Positions 1 to 6,603 of a stretch of 14,014 bases of DNA are shown in pieces; position 1 is the stretch's first letter, and the number at the start of each line of letters is the position of its first letter. The translations under genes were made by a program, and so were the position numbers. Source of the DNA: Microtetraspora glauca (GTDB lineage Bacteria > Actinomycetota > Actinomycetes > Streptomycetales > Streptomycetaceae). The stretch lies in contig JOFO01000089.1 of the NCBI GenBank assembly GCA_000721275.1, forward strand, positions 1-14,014. Direction: 5' to 3'. The notes beneath the pieces were generated by a model. The model ran no database searches and was not told the origin of the DNA. It saw only the letters and a list, made by a program, of their open reading frames with translations.

Positions 1-77
1 CCCCCCGGCGCGCCGCCCCCGCCCCCGTACCCGCTCCGCGCCCGCCGTCGCGCCGGCCGGAGGTGATGCGCTGCTGA
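1..77 (+). CDS. Possible 3' end of an upstream gene (partial)
   Basis: The left edge has codon-like, Pro/Arg/Ala-rich sequence with GC-rich third positions. In the frame starting at base 3 it would end ...SRRPEVMRC and stop at TGA 75-77. A second frame (from base 1) stops at TGA 64-66. A third frame stays open into the small ORF that follows. With about 25 codons visible, the correct frame cannot be decided and no family can be named. The frame-3 reading is slightly preferred because its third positions are almost all G or C and it ends before a plausible intergenic gap. Confidence is low. Confidence 0.25.
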   Translation, partial: PRRAAPAPVPAPRPPSRRPEVMRC

Positions 78-136
78 CCGGCCCCCGCCTCTCAGCAGCC
101 CGTCCCCCCGACCCCGCACCCGCGAGGAGCACCGCC

Positions 137-298
137 ATGCCGTCCGACCCGTACGCCGTCCTCCAGGCCCTGCTGCGCGCCGAGGCCGCCCGGGGCCGCC
201 GCGCCGCCGAGCACCCGGCCGAACCGGCCCCCGCCCCGGAACCCGCGCCCGCCCCGCCGGCGCCGCACCCCGCACACCCCGAGCCCCCGGCCCGCTGA
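137..298 (+). CDS. Small Pro/Ala-rich hypothetical protein (53 aa)
   Basis: This ORF has an ATG start preceded by a good Shine-Dalgarno GAGGAG at 124-129, 7 nt from the start, and ends at TGA 296-298. The protein begins MPSDPYAVLQALLRAEAARG, a plausible short amphipathic helix. It continues as a low-complexity tail of Pro, Ala, Glu and His (about residues 26-53), probably disordered. No family is recognised. The frame stays open upstream to the window edge, so it could instead be the C-terminus of a longer protein. The clear Shine-Dalgarno and the poorly coding stretch at 78-120 favour a separate small gene. Two strong hairpins directly follow the stop, as expected for the end of a transcription unit. 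Confidence 0.45.
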   Translation: MPSDPYAVLQALLRAEAARGRRAAEHPAEPAPAPEPAPAPPAPHPAHPEPPAR

Positions 299-305
299 CC
301 GACCC

Positions 306-332
306 GGCCGCCCGGCCCCCGACCGGGCGGCC
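306..332. terminator. Hairpin after the small ORF
   Basis: A perfect 10-bp inverted repeat, GGCCGCCCGG (306-315) and CCGGGCGGCC (323-332), has a 7-nt loop and begins 7 nt after the stop of the 53-aa ORF. There is no U-tract, which is common for terminators in this group. A second hairpin follows at 338-355. Confidence 0.6.
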
Positions 333-337
333 CTGCC

Positions 338-355
338 GGGCCGGACCGCCGGCCC
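338..355. terminator. Second tandem hairpin upstream of the hydrolase gene
   Basis: A perfect 7-bp stem, GGGCCGG (338-344) and CCGGCCC (349-355), has a 4-nt loop ACCG. Together with 306-332 it makes a tandem pair, probably insulating the hydrolase gene that starts at 397. It could also sit in the 5' leader of that gene if the promoter lies upstream. Confidence 0.4.
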
Positions 356-396
356 CGCGCCCCGGAACCACCCCGTTTTCTCAGGGAGAATCCGGA

Positions 397-2256
397 TTGC
401 GCCCGCCCACCCGTCCGTACGACGCTGGCCGGATGACCTCGACCGACCGGAACGCCCGCCCCGATCGGTCCACCGGAGCCCCCTCCGGACCGGGCCCCGA
501 CACCGCACCGCCCGCCCCCGGCGCCGCCGCCCGGCTCGGCCGGCGGTGCCTCGCCGTCGCGCGGCGCCCCTACTGGGACCGGCCCAGCCCCGCGTACCGC
601 GTCCGGCGCTGGCCCGACCTCACCGCCCTCTGCCTCGCCACCCTCTTCTTCTGGTCGAGCCTCAGCCCCTCCCTCGTGCCCCGCCCCTGGTACCTCCAGG
701 GCATCGTCGGAGGCATCACCGCCGCCATCGGCTACGCCCTCGGCTCCACCCTCGCCTGGCTGGTCCGGGCCGTCGTCCGCCGCCTCCCCGGCGAGCGGAT
801 CCGCGCCCGCTGCTGGCAGGCGTACTGGCTGCTCGCCCCGCTCGCCAGCGTCTGGCTGATCTCCGAGTCGGCGCGGATGCAGCGGCGGCTGCGGGTCCTC
901 CAGGACCTGCCGCCCTCGCTCACCTGGCACACCCCGATGATCGCCCTCATCGCGCTCGCGCTCCTGGCCCTCGCGCTGCTCCTGGCCCGGCTCGTCCGGC
1001 TCGGCGCCGTCACCCTCATCCGGCTCCTCGGCCGGCTGCTGCCCCGGCCCGCCGCGTACGCCACCGGCGCGCTGCTCACCGCGCTCGCCGTCCTCGTCGG
1101 CGTCCGCGACATCGTCTACGACCGGGGGATCGTCGACCTCGCCGACCGCATCGCCGCCGCCACCAACGGCGGCACCAAGGACGGCATCACCCGCCCCGTC
1201 TCCCGCTCCGTCTCCGGCGGCCCCGGCTCGCTCCTGCCCTGGGAGTCCCTCGGCTACGAGGGCCGCAACTTCACCGGCTCCACCCCCAGCCGGGCCGCCC
1301 TCACCGCCTGGACCGGCCGTCCCTCCCGCGACCCCGTCCGCGTCTACGTGCCGTCCACCCCGCCCGTCGCCTTCGCCGACGACCGCCCCTTCGCCGCCCA
1401 GGCCGCCCTCGCCGTCCGCGAACTCGACCGCACCGGCGCCTTCGACCGGGCCGTCCTCGCCGTCGCCGGCACCACCGGCACCGGCTGGGTCGACCCGAAG
1501 GTCGCCGAGGCCCTGGAGTACCTGCACGGCGGCGACACCGCGATCGTCGCCGTCCAGTACTCGTACCTGCCCAGCTGGGTCTCCTTCCTCGTCGACAAGG
1601 AGAAGGCCGGCCAGGCCACCCGCGCCCTCCTCGACGCCGTCCGCGCCCGCCTCGACACCCTGCCCGCCGGCCGGCGCCCGAAGCTCGTCGTCACCGGCGA
1701 GAGCCTCGGCGCCTACGCCGTCGAAGCCTCCTTCGGCACCGCCCGCGCCCTCCTCGACGGCACCGACGGCGCCCTCCTCATGGGCCCGCCGGACTTCTCG
1801 CCGATCTCCCGGGAACTGCGCCGCGACCGCGACCCCGGCAGCCCGGTCTGGCGCCCCCAGTACCGGGGCGGCAGCCACGTCCGGTTCGGCCAGTTCCCGG
1901 CCGCCGACCTCGCCCGCCCCGCCGCCGTCTGGCGCCACCCGCGCGTCGTCTACCTCCAGAACGCCTCCGACCCCGTCGTCTGGTGGTCGCCCGCGCTCCT
2001 CCTCGACCGGCCCGCCTGGCTCTCCGGCCCGCTCGGCCCCGACATCACCCCCGACATCCGCTGGTTCCCCTTCGTCACCTTCTGGCAGACCTCCGTCGAC
2101 ATGGCCGTCTCGTACGGCGTCGACGCCCCGCACGGGCACCGCTACGGCGCCGGAGCCGTCGACGGCTGGGCCGCCGTCGTCCCGCCCGACGGCTGGACCA
2201 CCGCCGACACCACCCGGCTGCGCGCCTTCCTCGCCCACCGCGACGCCCCCTACTGA
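397..2256 (+). CDS. Membrane-anchored alpha/beta-hydrolase family protein
   Basis: This 619-aa protein resembles actinobacterial integral-membrane alpha/beta-hydrolases of unknown substrate (Abhydrolase_9 with its N-terminal membrane domain). A Pro/Arg-rich N-tail (about 1-70) is followed by roughly five hydrophobic segments: 75-95, 102-127, 143-158, 180-210 and 219-240. The soluble catalytic domain spans about 310-619. The nucleophile elbow is GESLG at 434-438 (Ser436). Asp525 (NASDPVVWW) and His579 or His581 (APHGHRYG) are plausible triad partners. The TTG start at 397 is chosen because GGGAG (384-388) lies 8 nt upstream. The next in-frame ATG (433) has no good Shine-Dalgarno. The substrate is unknown; a membrane-associated esterase or lipase role is an inference. 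Confidence 0.85.
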   Translation: MRPPTRPYDAGRMTSTDRNARPDRSTGAPSGPGPDTAPPAPGAAARLGRRCLAVARRPYWDRPSPAYRVRRWPDLTALCLATLFFWSSLSPSLVPRPWYLQGIVGGITAAIGYALGSTLAWLVRAVVRRLPGERIRARCWQAYWLLAPLASVWLISESARMQRRLRVLQDLPPSLTWHTPMIALIALALLALALLLARLVRLGAVTLIRLLGRLLPRPAAYATGALLTALAVLVGVRDIVYDRGIVDLADRIAAATNGGTKDGITRPVSRSVSGGPGSLLPWESLGYEGRNFTGSTPSRAALTAWTGRPSRDPVRVYVPSTPPVAFADDRPFAAQAALAVRELDRTGAFDRAVLAVAGTTGTGWVDPKVAEALEYLHGGDTAIVAVQYSYLPSWVSFLVDKEKAGQATRALLDAVRARLDTLPAGRRPKLVVTGESLGAYAVEASFGTARALLDGTDGALLMGPPDFSPISRELRRDRDPGSPVWRPQYRGGSHVRFGQFPAADLARPAAVWRHPRVVYLQNASDPVVWWSPALLLDRPAWLSGPLGPDITPDIRWFPFVTFWQTSVDMAVSYGVDAPHGHRYGAGAVDGWAAVVPPDGWTTADTTRLRAFLAHRDAPY

Positions 2257-2334
2257 ACCCCCGCCCGCCCCGGCATGACCTCACGGGTAATCGACCCGGA
2301 CCCGCCCCCGGCGGCACGATCGGAACCACCGGGA

Positions 2335-2358
2335 CCCGGGCGGCGCACTCCGCCCGGG
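2335..2358. terminator. Strong hairpin between hydrolase and 4-TM protein genes
   Basis: A perfect 9-bp stem, CCCGGGCGG (2335-2343) and CCGCCCGGG (2350-2358), has loop CGCACT. It begins 79 nt after the hydrolase stop and ends 46 nt before the next start. It could terminate the hydrolase transcript or be a leader hairpin of the downstream gene. A smaller inverted repeat, CGGGT-N5-ACCCG, lies at 2284-2298. Confidence 0.5.
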
Positions 2359-2404
2359 CACCGGCCCCGCGTCCCGCACGTCCCCCTCAGGAGGGTGATC
2401 CGTC

Positions 2405-2821
2405 ATGTCCCAGGCCCTGCTCGCCGGTCTCGCCCGCACCACCCGCCCGCAGACCATGCTCCGCCGGTTCATCGCCCTCGACGCCGTCGTCACCGGAGCC
2501 AACGGCCTCGCCTATGCGCTCGCCTCCGGCCCGCTCGGCGACCTCCTCGGTGTGGACCCCGGCCTGCTCCTCGGCCTCGGCCTCTTCCTCACCGCCTTCG
2601 CCGCCGGCGTCGCCTGGCTCGCGAGCCGCCCGCAGCCCCCGGCGCTCGCCGTGAAGCTGGTCGTCGACGCCAACCTGCTGTGGGCCGTCCTCAGCCTGGT
2701 CGCCCTCGCCGCCTGGCTCGACCCGACCACCGCCGGTCTCGTCTGGACCCCGATGCAGGCCGGCACCGTCGCCGGCTTCGCCCTCCTCCAGTGGACCGCG
2801 CTGCGGGCCGCTACCCGCTGA
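2405..2821 (+). CDS. Small integral membrane protein, four TM helices
   Basis: This 138-aa protein of unknown function has four predicted membrane helices, at about residues 22-44, 54-74, 85-104 and 117-135. Conserved catalytic motifs are not visible. The ATG at 2405 is supported by a near-perfect Shine-Dalgarno, AGGAGGGTGAT (2389-2399), which implies strong translation. The stop overlaps the stop of the oppositely oriented regulator by 11 bp, so no terminator fits between them. Streptomyces genomes carry many small unnamed four-helix proteins of this type. The sequence does not support a specific role, and proximity to the MmyB-like regulator is the only functional hint. Confidence 0.85.
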   Translation: MSQALLAGLARTTRPQTMLRRFIALDAVVTGANGLAYALASGPLGDLLGVDPGLLLGLGLFLTAFAAGVAWLASRPQPPALAVKLVVDANLLWAVLSLVALAAWLDPTTAGLVWTPMQAGTVAGFALLQWTALRAATR

Positions 2822-3623
2822 GGGAGCGCAGGTACTCCGCCGTCGCCGGGTCGGCCGGGAGCAGCGTCTCGATGGCCAGCTCGGCGACGGTCACGTCCAT
2901 CGGCGTGTTGAACGTCGAGATCGACGACACGAACGACAGCACCCGCCCGTCGTGCTCGATCCGCAGCGGCAGCGCGAAGTACGGGTACGGTTCCGGGTCC
3001 TCGGCGTCCCCGGCGCCGCCGCCCGCCGGCTCCGGCAGCGGATACGCCGTCACCTCCTCGTACACCGCCCGCAGCGCGTCCGACCGGGCGAACGCGATCT
3101 GCCGCTCCATCTGGGCCACCAGGTGCCCCCGCCACTCGCGCAGATTGCGGATCCGGGGCGCCAGGCCCTCCGGGTGCAGGGTGATCCGCATCGCGTTCAT
3201 CGGCGGCGCCAGCAGCTCCTCCGGCAGCCCGTCGAGGAGCAGTCCGATCGCGCGGTTGGCGGCCACCACCGTGTACGTGCCGTCCACCACCAGCGCCGGA
3301 TACGGCTCGTAGCCCCGCAGCAGCCGCTCGATGCCGTCCCGCAGCGTCTCCAGCTCCGGGGCGTCCAGCGCCGACTCCGCGTACCGGGGCGCGTAACCCG
3401 CCGCCAGCAGCAGCGCGTTGCGGTCCCGGACCGGCACGTCCAGGTGCTCGGCGAGCCGCAGGATCATCTCCTCGCTGGGCCGCGACCGGCCCGTCTCCAC
3501 GAACGAGATGTGCCGCGCCGACGAGTCCGCCCGCAGCGCCAGCTCCAGCTGGCTCAGCCGCCGCCGCTCGCGCCAGCCGCGCAGCAGCGCCCCCACCCCC
3601 GTGTCGCTCACGACCGTCGTCAT
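2811..3623 (-). CDS. MmyB-like helix-turn-helix transcriptional regulator
   Basis: This 270-aa regulator has an XRE-type helix-turn-helix at about residues 11-66 (core LSQLELALRADSSARHIS, then the FVETGRSRPS turn). The PAS-like ligand-binding domain of the MmyB family spans about 95-265. Family hallmarks are YPALVVDGTYTVVAANRA (108-125) and the C-terminal ALPLRIEHDGRVLSF...ETLLPADPATAEYL. Members are often encoded beside oxidoreductases, and a structurally characterised family member bound a fatty acid in this domain; the ligand here is unknown. The ATG at 3623 is chosen because the helix-turn-helix begins soon after it and a TACCGT box lies 6 nt upstream, suggesting a leaderless mRNA. The 40 codons upstream in frame look non-coding. 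Its promoter faces that of the pterin dehydratase across a strong inverted repeat. Confidence 0.9.
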   Translation of the reverse strand: MTTVVSDTGVGALLRGWRERRRLSQLELALRADSSARHISFVETGRSRPSEEMILRLAEHLDVPVRDRNALLLAAGYAPRYAESALDAPELETLRDGIERLLRGYEPYPALVVDGTYTVVAANRAIGLLLDGLPEELLAPPMNAMRITLHPEGLAPRIRNLREWRGHLVAQMERQIAFARSDALRAVYEEVTAYPLPEPAGGGAGDAEDPEPYPYFALPLRIEHDGRVLSFVSSISTFNTPMDVTVAELAIETLLPADPATAEYLRSLSG

Positions 3624-3635
3624 GCGCAGACGGTA
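3624..3635 (-). promoter_or_regulatory. -10 box for leaderless MmyB-like regulator gene
   Basis: Minus-strand TACCGT (3635-3630) fits the TANNNT -10 consensus and lies 6 nt before the ATG, so transcription should begin at or next to the start codon. No good -35 is visible at 17-19 bp spacing. The inverted repeat 3651-3678 occupies that position. Confidence 0.5.
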
Positions 3636-3650
3636 TCCCAGAGGGGCGAC

Positions 3651-3678
3651 CGGGTACGTTCCCCCGGGGAACGACCCG
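3651..3678. promoter_or_regulatory. Inverted repeat between MmyB-like and PCD genes, candidate operator
   Basis: Arms CGGGTACGTTCCCC (3651-3664) and GGGGAACGACCCG (3666-3678) are complementary except for one unpaired T, around a central C. The inner GTTCCCC-C-GGGGAAC is perfect. It covers the -35 region of the regulator's promoter and is about 58 bp upstream of the dehydratase start, a natural position for an operator shared by two divergent genes. Confidence 0.5.
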
Positions 3679-3735
3679 CACCGCCGACGCCGATCCGCCC
3701 CGCCCCGCGCACCACCGACCGGAGGGAGCACGCCC

Positions 3736-4041
3736 GTGCCCACGCAGCCGCTGTCGCAGAAGGAGATCGAGGACCGCCTGCGGGAGCTCCCCGGCTGGTC
3801 CGTCGAGGACGGGCGCCTGGTCCGCTCCTACCGGCTCCCCGGCCACGTCGCCGCCACGGCCCTCGTCGTCCACGTGGCGAGCGTCCAGCAGGAGCTGGAC
3901 CACCACGCGGACGTGACCCTCGGGTACGACTCCGTCGCCCTCGCCGTCTCCACCCACTCCGCCGGAGGCGCCCTCACCGACAAGGACTTCGCGCTCGCGG
4001 AGCGCGTCGAGGCCATCGCCCCGGCCCACGGCGCCCGCTGA
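3736..4041 (+). CDS. Pterin-4a-carbinolamine dehydratase
   Basis: This 101-aa protein is the usual length for the PCD/DCoH/PhhB family. The enzyme dehydrates 4a-hydroxytetrahydropterin to quinonoid dihydropterin, recycling the cofactor of aromatic amino acid hydroxylases. The signature runs through LDHHADVTLGYDSV (54-67) and STHSAGGALTDKDFALA (72-88). His56, His57 and His74 correspond to the three active-site histidines of the family. The common HHPD is HHAD here. The GTG at 3736 is chosen for the Shine-Dalgarno GGAGGGAG (3721-3728), 7 nt away. No aromatic amino acid hydroxylase is visible in the window, so the partner is elsewhere or the protein acts on another pterin. The next gene starts 29 bp downstream and may be co-transcribed. 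Confidence 0.9.
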   Translation: MPTQPLSQKEIEDRLRELPGWSVEDGRLVRSYRLPGHVAATALVVHVASVQQELDHHADVTLGYDSVALAVSTHSAGGALTDKDFALAERVEAIAPAHGAR

Positions 4042-4057
4042 CGCCCCGTCGGGTCCG

Positions 4058-4070
4058 TAGGGTGTCGGCC
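4058..4070 (+). promoter_or_regulatory. -10 box for leaderless methyltransferase gene
   Basis: TAGGGT (4058-4063) is followed by 7 nt and then the ATG at 4071, the usual layout of a leaderless start in Streptomyces. A TGAC-like -35 lies nearby (CTGACG, 4038-4043), but the 14-bp spacing is too short, so promoter strength is uncertain. Readthrough from the dehydratase gene is also possible. Confidence 0.45.
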
Positions 4071-4817
4071 ATGGCGGACACCCTGCTCGACTACGAGACC
4101 GAGGCGGCCCATTACGACGAGACCCGGGGCGGCGTGCCGCGGGCCGAGGCGGCGGCCGGCGCCGTGCTGCGGCTGCTGCCGCCCGGCACCCGCACCCTCC
4201 TCGACCTCGCCTGCGGCACCGGCCTGGTCACCGAGCGGATCACCCGGCCGGGACTGCGCGTCCTCGGCGCCGACGCCGCCCACGCCATGCTGCGGACCGC
4301 CGCCGGGCGCCTCCCCGGCCGGACGGTCCGCGCCGACGCCCGCCGGCTGCCGTTCCGCGCCGCGAGCCTCGACGCCGTCAGCGCGGTGTGGCTGCTCCAC
4401 CTGGTGCCGTACACCGGGGAGATCGTCGCCGAGGCCGCCCGGCTGCTGCGCCCCGGCGGCGTGTTCGCCGTCACCGTCGACAAGGACGCCTGCCACGACA
4501 CCGGCAGCGACATCGACGCCGTGCTGCGCCCGCACCGGGCGGGCGCCGCCGCCCACGACCGCGCCGCGCGCGTCGACGCCCTCGCCGCCGCCCACGGCCT
4601 CGCCCCGGCCGGCGGCACCACCTTCACCGGCCACGGCCAGGGAGCCACCCCGGCGGCCACCGCCCGCCGGCTCCGCGCCGGCCACTTCGCCTCCTGGTTC
4701 CGCGGCGACCCGGCCACCGCGGACGCCCTCGCCGCCGCGCTCGCGGCCCTCCCGGACCAGGACCGTCCGCGCCCCGCCCCCGTGTACCGCCTCGCCGCCT
4801 ACGCGAAGACGGTCTAG
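4071..4817 (+). CDS. Class I SAM-dependent methyltransferase
   Basis: This 248-aa soluble protein has a Rossmann-type methyltransferase fold. Motif I is LLDLACGTG at 43-51, which binds the methionine part of SAM. The acidic motif II is around VLGAD, motif IV around LDAVSAVWLLHLV (about 103-115), and the post-IV stretch is LLRPGGVFAVTVD. The N-terminal YETEAAHYDETR is typical of small-molecule methyltransferases of the Methyltransf_11/25 type. The substrate cannot be inferred. The ATG at 4071 is chosen because it precedes this conserved N-terminus and is preceded by a leaderless -10 box. The gene converges on the ABC-F gene, with a shared hairpin between the two stops. Confidence 0.85.
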   Translation: MADTLLDYETEAAHYDETRGGVPRAEAAAGAVLRLLPPGTRTLLDLACGTGLVTERITRPGLRVLGADAAHAMLRTAAGRLPGRTVRADARRLPFRAASLDAVSAVWLLHLVPYTGEIVAEAARLLRPGGVFAVTVDKDACHDTGSDIDAVLRPHRAGAAAHDRAARVDALAAAHGLAPAGGTTFTGHGQGATPAATARRLRAGHFASWFRGDPATADALAAALAALPDQDRPRPAPVYRLAAYAKTV

Positions 4818-4843
4818 CCGCCCCGGACCGGCACCCCGAGCAC

Positions 4844-4903
4844 CTACCCGGCGGCCAACCGGCCCCGCCTTTCGGGCCCGGCTACCCGGCGGCCACCCGG
4901 CCG
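4844..4903. repeat. Imperfect 21-bp direct repeat at the ABC-F 3' end
   Basis: CTACCCGGCGGCCA occurs at 4844-4857 and again at 4882-4895. The similarity extends to 21 bp with one mismatch, with a 38-bp period. The second copy encodes the last codons and stop of the ABC-F gene. The first is a shifted copy downstream of the stop, probably a small local duplication. Confidence 0.5.
4859..4881. terminator. Bidirectional hairpin between convergent methyltransferase and ABC-F genes
   Basis: Arms CCGGCCCCG (4859-4867) and CGGGCCCGG (4873-4881) pair with a single C-C mismatch around the loop CCTTT. The hairpin lies immediately after the ABC-F stop (minus strand) and 41 nt after the methyltransferase stop (plus strand). 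It can serve both transcripts. Confidence 0.55.
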
Positions 4904-6513
4904 CCGGCCAGCTCCAGGCGGCGGCCGGCGAAGCGGGCGCGGAACTCCCGGTCGTGCGAGACGGCGACGACCGCGCCCGGGAACGCGGCCACCGCCTCCT
5001 CCAGCTCCTCCACCAGCGCGGGCGCCAGGTGGTTCGTCGGCTCGTCCAGCACCAGCAGATCGGCCGGACGCGAGACCAGCAGGGCCAGTTCGAGCCGCCT
5101 CCGCTGCCCGGCCGACAGCGCGGCGACCGGCACCGCCAGGTCCTCCTCCCGCAGCAGCCCCAGCGCCAGCAGCTCCCCGGCGTGCTCCTCCGGCGTCCCC
5201 GGCCGGCCCTCCGCCCACACCGCCAGCGCCGGCCGGCGGGTGGGGGAGTGCGGCAGCTCCTGCGCGAGGTGGCCGACCCGGCCGGTCCGGCGCACCACCC
5301 CGGCGTCCGGCGCCAGTTCGCCCGCGAGCAGCCGCAACAGGGTCGTCTTCCCGGCCCCGTTGGGCCCCGACACCAGCAGCCGCTCCCCGGGTCCGATCCG
5401 CAGCGCGTCCACCGCCAGCCGGTCGCCGACGACCACGTCCGCCAGCTCCACCAGCGGCTCCTCCGACGGCTCCGCGTCCGCCTCCGCGAACCGGCCGCCG
5501 AAGCGCAGCGGCTCCGGCGGCGCCGCCACCGGCTCCCGCAGCAGCTCCTCCAGCCGGCGGCGGGCCGTCCGCACCTGCCCGGACAGCTTGTTCTCGCTGG
5601 ACCGGCGGTGCTTGCCGAAGCCCTGGCCCGGGTCCTTCCCGGTCACCGCGAGCCGCCGGCCCGCCGCCGCGACCAGCTCCTCGGTCCGGGCGACCTCGTC
5701 GCGCCACTCCTGGTGCTCCTGCTCCCGGCGGCGCCGCTCGGCGGCCTTCGCCGCCCGGTAGCCGGCCCAGCCGTCCCCGTACCGCAGCACGGTCCGCCGG
5801 TCCCGGTCGACCTCCAGGACGGTCGTGGCGAAACCGCCGAGGAACGCCCGGTCGTGGGTGACGACCAGCGCGGTGCCCCGGTGGGCGGAGAGCCGGGCCC
5901 GCAGCCAGTCGACGGCGTCGCGGTCGAGGTGGTTCGTCGGCTCGTCGAGCAGCAGCAGCTCGGCCCCGGACGAGAGCACGCAGGCGAGCGCGAGCCGCGC
6001 CTGCTCGCCGCCGGACAGCGAGGCGAGCGGCCGGTCGGGGGTGAGGTGCCCGAGACCGAGGGCGTTCAGGGCGGCGGCGGTCTCGGCGTCGGCTGTGTAG
6101 CCGCCGCGCTCCTCGAAGCGGTCGAGGAGTTCGCCGTACGCGGCGAGCTCGTCCGGCCCCGCCGTGCCGAGGCCCGCCTCGGCCTCCCGCAACTCCGCCT
6201 CCAGCGCGCGGAGTTCGGCGAGGGCGAGATCGACGGCGTGCTGGACGGTGTCGTCGGGGCCGACCGGGTACGTCTCCGGCAGCGTCTGGGCGAGCCGGGC
6301 GACGGAGCCCGGGAAGGCGACCACGACCTCGCCCTCGTCCGGGGCCAGCGCCCCGTCGAGCAGCCGGAGCAGGGTGGACTTGCCGGAGCCGTTCTCGCCG
6401 ACGACGACGGCCTTCTCGCCGGGCCGGACGGTGAACGACACCTGGTCGAGGACGCGGCGGTCACCGAGGACGACGCCGACGTGACGGAGGGAGAGCTGGG
6501 CGCGAGCGCGCAT
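4882..6513 (-). CDS. ABC-F ATPase, ribosome-protection / antibiotic-resistance type
   Basis: This 543-aa protein has two ABC domains and no membrane domain, the ABC-F layout. ABC1 has Walker A GENGSGKST (39-47), signature LSGGEQ (166-171), and Walker B plus catalytic Glu LLLLDEP (187-192, Glu191). The interdomain linker (about 245-345) carries a long charged helical pair and a tip GKDPGQGFGKHRRSS (292-306), the part that reaches the peptidyl-transferase region in resistance ABC-Fs. ABC2 has GPNGAGKT (383-390), LSAGQ (466-470) and LLVLDEP (486-492, Glu491). Such proteins dislodge ribosome-targeting antibiotics from the exit site. An Etta-like housekeeping role is the alternative, but the leader peptide upstream favours inducible resistance. 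The ATG at 6513 is chosen for the Shine-Dalgarno AGAGGA (6525-6520) and immediate homology. The in-frame ATG at 6570 lies in a leader hairpin loop. Confidence 0.9.
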   Translation of the reverse strand: MRARAQLSLRHVGVVLGDRRVLDQVSFTVRPGEKAVVVGENGSGKSTLLRLLDGALAPDEGEVVVAFPGSVARLAQTLPETYPVGPDDTVQHAVDLALAELRALEAELREAEAGLGTAGPDELAAYGELLDRFEERGGYTADAETAAALNALGLGHLTPDRPLASLSGGEQARLALACVLSSGAELLLLDEPTNHLDRDAVDWLRARLSAHRGTALVVTHDRAFLGGFATTVLEVDRDRRTVLRYGDGWAGYRAAKAAERRRREQEHQEWRDEVARTEELVAAAGRRLAVTGKDPGQGFGKHRRSSENKLSGQVRTARRRLEELLREPVAAPPEPLRFGGRFAEADAEPSEEPLVELADVVVGDRLAVDALRIGPGERLLVSGPNGAGKTTLLRLLAGELAPDAGVVRRTGRVGHLAQELPHSPTRRPALAVWAEGRPGTPEEHAGELLALGLLREEDLAVPVAALSAGQRRRLELALLVSRPADLLVLDEPTNHLAPALVEELEEAVAAFPGAVVAVSHDREFRARFAGRRLELAGGRVAAG

Positions 6514-6518
6514 GGGGA

Positions 6519-6603
6519 TTCCTCTGCGGGACGGGGCGGAAAAGGGCACGCGAAACCGGCCCACGGCCATGAGCGGCCGGGCCGGACCCCGGAATCAGAG
6601 GAA
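6519..6603 (-). promoter_or_regulatory. Attenuator: leader ORF end complementary to ABC-F Shine-Dalgarno
   Basis: On the minus strand the last bases of the leader ORF, TTCCTCTG (6603-6596), are perfectly complementary to CAGAGGAA (6526-6519), which contains the ABC-F Shine-Dalgarno. Just inside, CGGGG (6591-6587) pairs with CCCCG (6536-6532). These two helices enclose the 6556-6585 hairpin and would sequester the ribosome-binding site. A ribosome stalled near the end of the leader ORF would mask TTCCTCTG and free the site. The complementarities are seen; the switch is inferred. Confidence 0.6.
6556..6585 (-). terminator. Leader hairpin, possible transcription attenuator
   Basis: Minus-strand arms are CCGGCCC plus GGCC (6585-6575) and GGCC plus GGGCCGG (6568-6556, with a 2-nt GT bulge), around loop GCTCAT. 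This gives an 11-bp stem followed directly by TTTCG and, 9 nt later, TTTT. It may act as a premature terminator in the ABC-F leader or simply stabilise the Shine-Dalgarno-sequestering fold. Confidence 0.5.

Noticed and set aside
546..2654. 702-codon plus-strand frame overlapping the hydrolase
   Set aside because: It is dominated by Arg/Pro/His repeats and overlaps a protein with membrane helices and a GESLG elbow in another frame.
3647..3703. ECF-sigma promoter using GGAAC in the inverted repeat
   Set aside because: GGAAC is present on both strands because of the palindrome, but no CGTC/GTT-type -10 lies at the proper spacing.
3624..3743. Longer start for the MmyB-like regulator at 3743
   Set aside because: It would cross the divergent promoter region, the inverted repeat and the dehydratase start, and the 40 added codons look non-coding.
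2952..4817. Long open frame on the plus strand spanning the regulator, dehydratase and methyltransferase
   Set aside because: It is Arg/Pro/His-rich without family similarity and crosses three well-supported genes; it is a product of very high GC.
6511..6570. Upstream in-frame ATG (6570) as the ABC-F start
   Set aside because: It lies in the loop of the leader hairpin, lacks a Shine-Dalgarno, and adds residues not fitting the family. AGAGGA supports 6513.
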